A DNA stretch of 35,302 nucleotides from an uncultured Flavobacteriales bacterium (GTDB lineage Bacteria > Bacteroidota > Bacteroidia > Flavobacteriales_E > Vicingaceae), in the NCBI GenBank assembly GCA_913048175.1, contig CAJWVX010000016.1:1-35302 (forward strand). Direction: 5' to 3'. Under the pieces are notes generated by a model. That model saw nothing but the letters and a program-made list of their open reading frames with translations, was not told the origin of the DNA and did no database searches. Positions 33,280 through 35,302 of the stretch are shown here, in pieces. The first letter of the stretch is position 1, and each line of letters opens with the position of its first letter. Both the position numbers and the translations under genes were made by a program.

Positions 33280-35302
33280 ATGCTAAAATTGATAGAAAAA
33301 AACTTACTTATTACGATTTTTTTAATCGTGAGTTTATTAGTTACAACACAAGTTGCTGCTCAAAATACTTATTATGTAAATGATGCTGTTTCGGGTAGTG
33401 TTTTTGGAACTGGAGCAGGTGGCCAAGTAGGACAGGATGGTAGTTTAGTTTTACCATATAGTAGTTTAGGTGCAGCTATTTCAGCTTCTATTAATGGGGA
33501 TACGATATATGTAGATGAAGGGGTATATAGTGAAGTTAATCTGAACATAAATAAATCATTAACAATTATTGGCGCAGGATCTGGTCTTGCTGTTTTTACA
33601 GGTAATGCGACTGTTGCTAGGTTTGCTACTATTTCAGCTAACGATGTAACAATTAAAAATGTTTCACTCACTAATTATTATTTAAATGGGAATGGTCAGG
33701 TTATCACTATGAATGGTGTAACTGGTGTTTTATTTGAAAATATTGTAGTTAAGGATAATCAAGGTAATGCTACCGAAGGTGTAAATTTTCATTTACAAAG
33801 TTCTGAAGTTACTTTTAGAGGTTGTTTATTTAAGTGTTCTGGATGGAATTCTAATGGAGGAGGAACTATTTGGGCAGAGAATACTACTTTGTTGGTTGAA
33901 AATTGTGCGTTTAAAAATGTATTTAATTTCACAACTTCAGGAAGAGGTGGTGCAATTGAAATAACTGGATCAACTTCTGATGTTACAGTTAACGAAACTG
34001 TTTTTGATGATTGTTCTGCACGAAAAGGTGGTGCTATATTTCAAAATGATGGAACTTTAACAGTTAACAACTGTTGTTTTACAAATAACTATACTCAAGG
34101 AGATAGTTCTAATCCTGATAATGGAGGTGGAGCTTATTCTGCTGAGGATGCATCTACAGCAACTGTAGCAATTTTTACAAATTGTTTTTTTCAAGACAAT
34201 TTTGTTAATCCTATTTTTGCTCAATTTTCAGCAAATTCGTCTTGTGATGGTGGTTGTATTCAGTTAGAAGATGCTGCTGGTATCTATACGTTTGATAAAT
34301 GTTCGTTTGATAATTTACATGCAAACCCTTTAATGTATGATAAAGGCCAAGATTTTCATTTAGAACATGTAAGTACTGTAAGTGTATCGATAACAAATTG
34401 TTCTTTTACTACTTCTCAGGGTGGTAATGGAAATGACCAGGCAAACATTTATAATAAAGATTTAGCGGTTGGCGAACTCATCATTACTAATTGTGGCGTT
34501 TTGGGGACTGGGGGTAGTTATACATTAACTGGTAATGCAACTCAATCGCTTGGAGCTCAAGTTTGGGATGCTACTTTTTCTGTCCCTAACACAAATTGTA
34601 TTGATGTTAGTAATATTGCAGACTGTGGTGTGGTAGTTGATTGTGCAACAGAGACATTGGCGCCAATCATTATTGCGTGTGTTCCAGATCAAACAATTAC
34701 TGATTGTAGCGCGCTTTTAGATTATACTTTGTTAGTATCTGCTTATGATGATTGCTCATATTTGGTAACACAATCTCCTGTTGCGGGAACTTTACTTCCA
34801 AACGGAACGCACCCTGTGACTATGACTGTAACTGATTTAGCCGGAAACTTTACAACATGTGTTTTTAATGTAGTTGTTACTGGTTGTGTGCCTTGTACCA
34901 ATCCTACACCAACTGGTGATTTAGGGCAAGAGTTTTGTGCGTTAGATAATCCCACAATAGCAGATTTAAATGCAGCTACAACAGGAACCCTTGTTTGGTA
35001 TAATGCTGCTACAAATGGAACCGCTTATATTATTTTGGCAACAGCTTTAGTTGATGGTCAGATTTATTTCGCAAGTGATGATGCTGTCGGTTGTGATCCC
35101 AGCGATCCTCGTCTGGCGGTAACCGTAACGATATATAATCCAACAACACCGACAATAACAGATGCGACACAAGAATTTTGTACGTTGGATAATCCAACAG
35201 TAGCAGATTTATTACCATCCGCTTTTTGGTATTTAAGTGATGGTGCCGGAAATGCAACAGGAAGTGTATTAGTCGGAACAACAGTTTTAGTAGATGCAGC
35301 AA
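33280..35302 (+). CDS. Large secreted surface protein: parallel beta-helix, HYR and Ig-like repeats (3' end outside window)
   Basis: An ATG at 33280 opens a frame with no stop through the right edge (674 codons seen). A signal peptide (LLITIFLIVSLLVTTQVAAQ) is followed by NTYYVNDAVSG and then GAAISASINGDTIYVDEGVY, typical of right-handed parallel beta-helix proteins. Many short coils follow (VTIKNVSLTN, LFENIVVKD, LLVENCAFKN, VSITNCSFTT) with repeated Asn-Cys/Cys motifs to about residue 445. A HYR-like module comes next (PIIIACVPDQTITDCSALL ... VTMTVTDLAGNFTTC), then at least two Ig-like repeats of about 81 residues beginning QEFC.LDNPT.ADL. Such mosaics are T9SS-exported adhesins or cell-surface proteins in Bacteroidota. 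The sorting domain, if present, lies outside the window. Confidence 0.88.
   Translation, partial: MLKLIEKNLLITIFLIVSLLVTTQVAAQNTYYVNDAVSGSVFGTGAGGQVGQDGSLVLPYSSLGAAISASINGDTIYVDEGVYSEVNLNINKSLTIIGAGSGLAVFTGNATVARFATISANDVTIKNVSLTNYYLNGNGQVITMNGVTGVLFENIVVKDNQGNATEGVNFHLQSSEVTFRGCLFKCSGWNSNGGGTIWAENTTLLVENCAFKNVFNFTTSGRGGAIEITGSTSDVTVNETVFDDCSARKGGAIFQNDGTLTVNNCCFTNNYTQGDSSNPDNGGGAYSAEDASTATVAIFTNCFFQDNFVNPIFAQFSANSSCDGGCIQLEDAAGIYTFDKCSFDNLHANPLMYDKGQDFHLEHVSTVSVSITNCSFTTSQGGNGNDQANIYNKDLAVGELIITNCGVLGTGGSYTLTGNATQSLGAQVWDATFSVPNTNCIDVSNIADCGVVVDCATETLAPIIIACVPDQTITDCSALLDYTLLVSAYDDCSYLVTQSPVAGTLLPNGTHPVTMTVTDLAGNFTTCVFNVVVTGCVPCTNPTPTGDLGQEFCALDNPTIADLNAATTGTLVWYNAATNGTAYIILATALVDGQIYFASDDAVGCDPSDPRLAVTVTIYNPTTPTITDATQEFCTLDNPTVADLLPSAFWYLSDGAGNATGSVLVGTTVLVDAA
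34927..35302 (+). repeat. Tandem Ig-like repeat units within the large surface protein
   Basis: CAAGAGTTTTGTGCGTTAGA at 34927 recurs as CAAGAATTTTGTACGTTGGA at 35170, a period of 243 bp or 81 codons. Both encode QEFC.LDNPT.ADL, followed by a WY strand and LVDG/LVDA. The second unit is cut by the window edge. More copies are likely downstream. Confidence 0.8.

Noticed and set aside
33372-35302. Several open frames on the - strand (33372-33671, 34211-34396, 34743-34955, 35030-35302)
   Set aside because: They are antisense to the large beta-helix/Ig protein whose + strand frame is continuous and has clear domains.

Overview
The window looks like chromosomal DNA of a free-living, probably marine Bacteroidota (Flavobacteriia-like) bacterium. 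Supporting signs are low GC, few Shine-Dalgarno sites, TAnnTTTG-type -7 promoter motifs, a TonB-dependent receptor paired with a DUF4249 lipoprotein, a type IX secretion C-terminal domain, WG repeats and a giant adhesin-like beta-helix protein. No tRNA, rRNA, CRISPR array, transposase or phage gene was seen.

Region 1 (1-890) is the 3' end of an ABC-2 type transporter cut by the left edge. Region 2 (about 1000-12342) is a complete chemosensory gene cluster on the + strand: ParA-like protein, STAS protein, CheY, CheA, an AlgE-like outer-membrane porin, CheW, a NIT-domain chemoreceptor, CheR and a histidine-kinase-like protein, then a 416-bp gap, CheB and a second CheY. It has everything needed for signalling and adaptation (receptor, CheW-CheA, CheY, CheR/CheB). 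Two members have visibly broken catalytic motifs: the ParA-like protein lacks the P-loop lysine, and the kinase-like protein lacks the phospho-accepting histidine and the G1 aspartate. The porin embedded between cheA and cheW is unexpected. No flagellar gene is in view, so the output (gliding, surface behaviour or a non-motility function) is open.

Region 3 (12926-14958, - strand) is a NarX/NarL-style two-component pair separated from the chemosensory cluster by 583 bp that may hold a decayed gene. Region 4 (15381-17755, - strand) is a small operon: a THUMP-type RNA methyltransferase, an uncharacterised helical protein and a secreted WG-repeat protein. Region 5 (17845-23939, + strand) holds a DinB-like protein, a TonB-dependent receptor with its DUF4249 lipoprotein partner, thioredoxin reductase, and 3-hydroxyacyl-CoA dehydrogenase closed by a strong terminator. 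Region 6 (24072-29656, + strand) is a tight run of an LptF/LptG permease, two GT4 glycosyltransferases, dapD and a GT9 glycosyltransferase, suggesting surface polysaccharide or LPS assembly with a lysine/peptidoglycan gene inserted. Region 7 (29664-35302) has an uncharacterised helical protein on the - strand, then two secreted surface proteins. The second starts at 33280 and runs open off the right edge.
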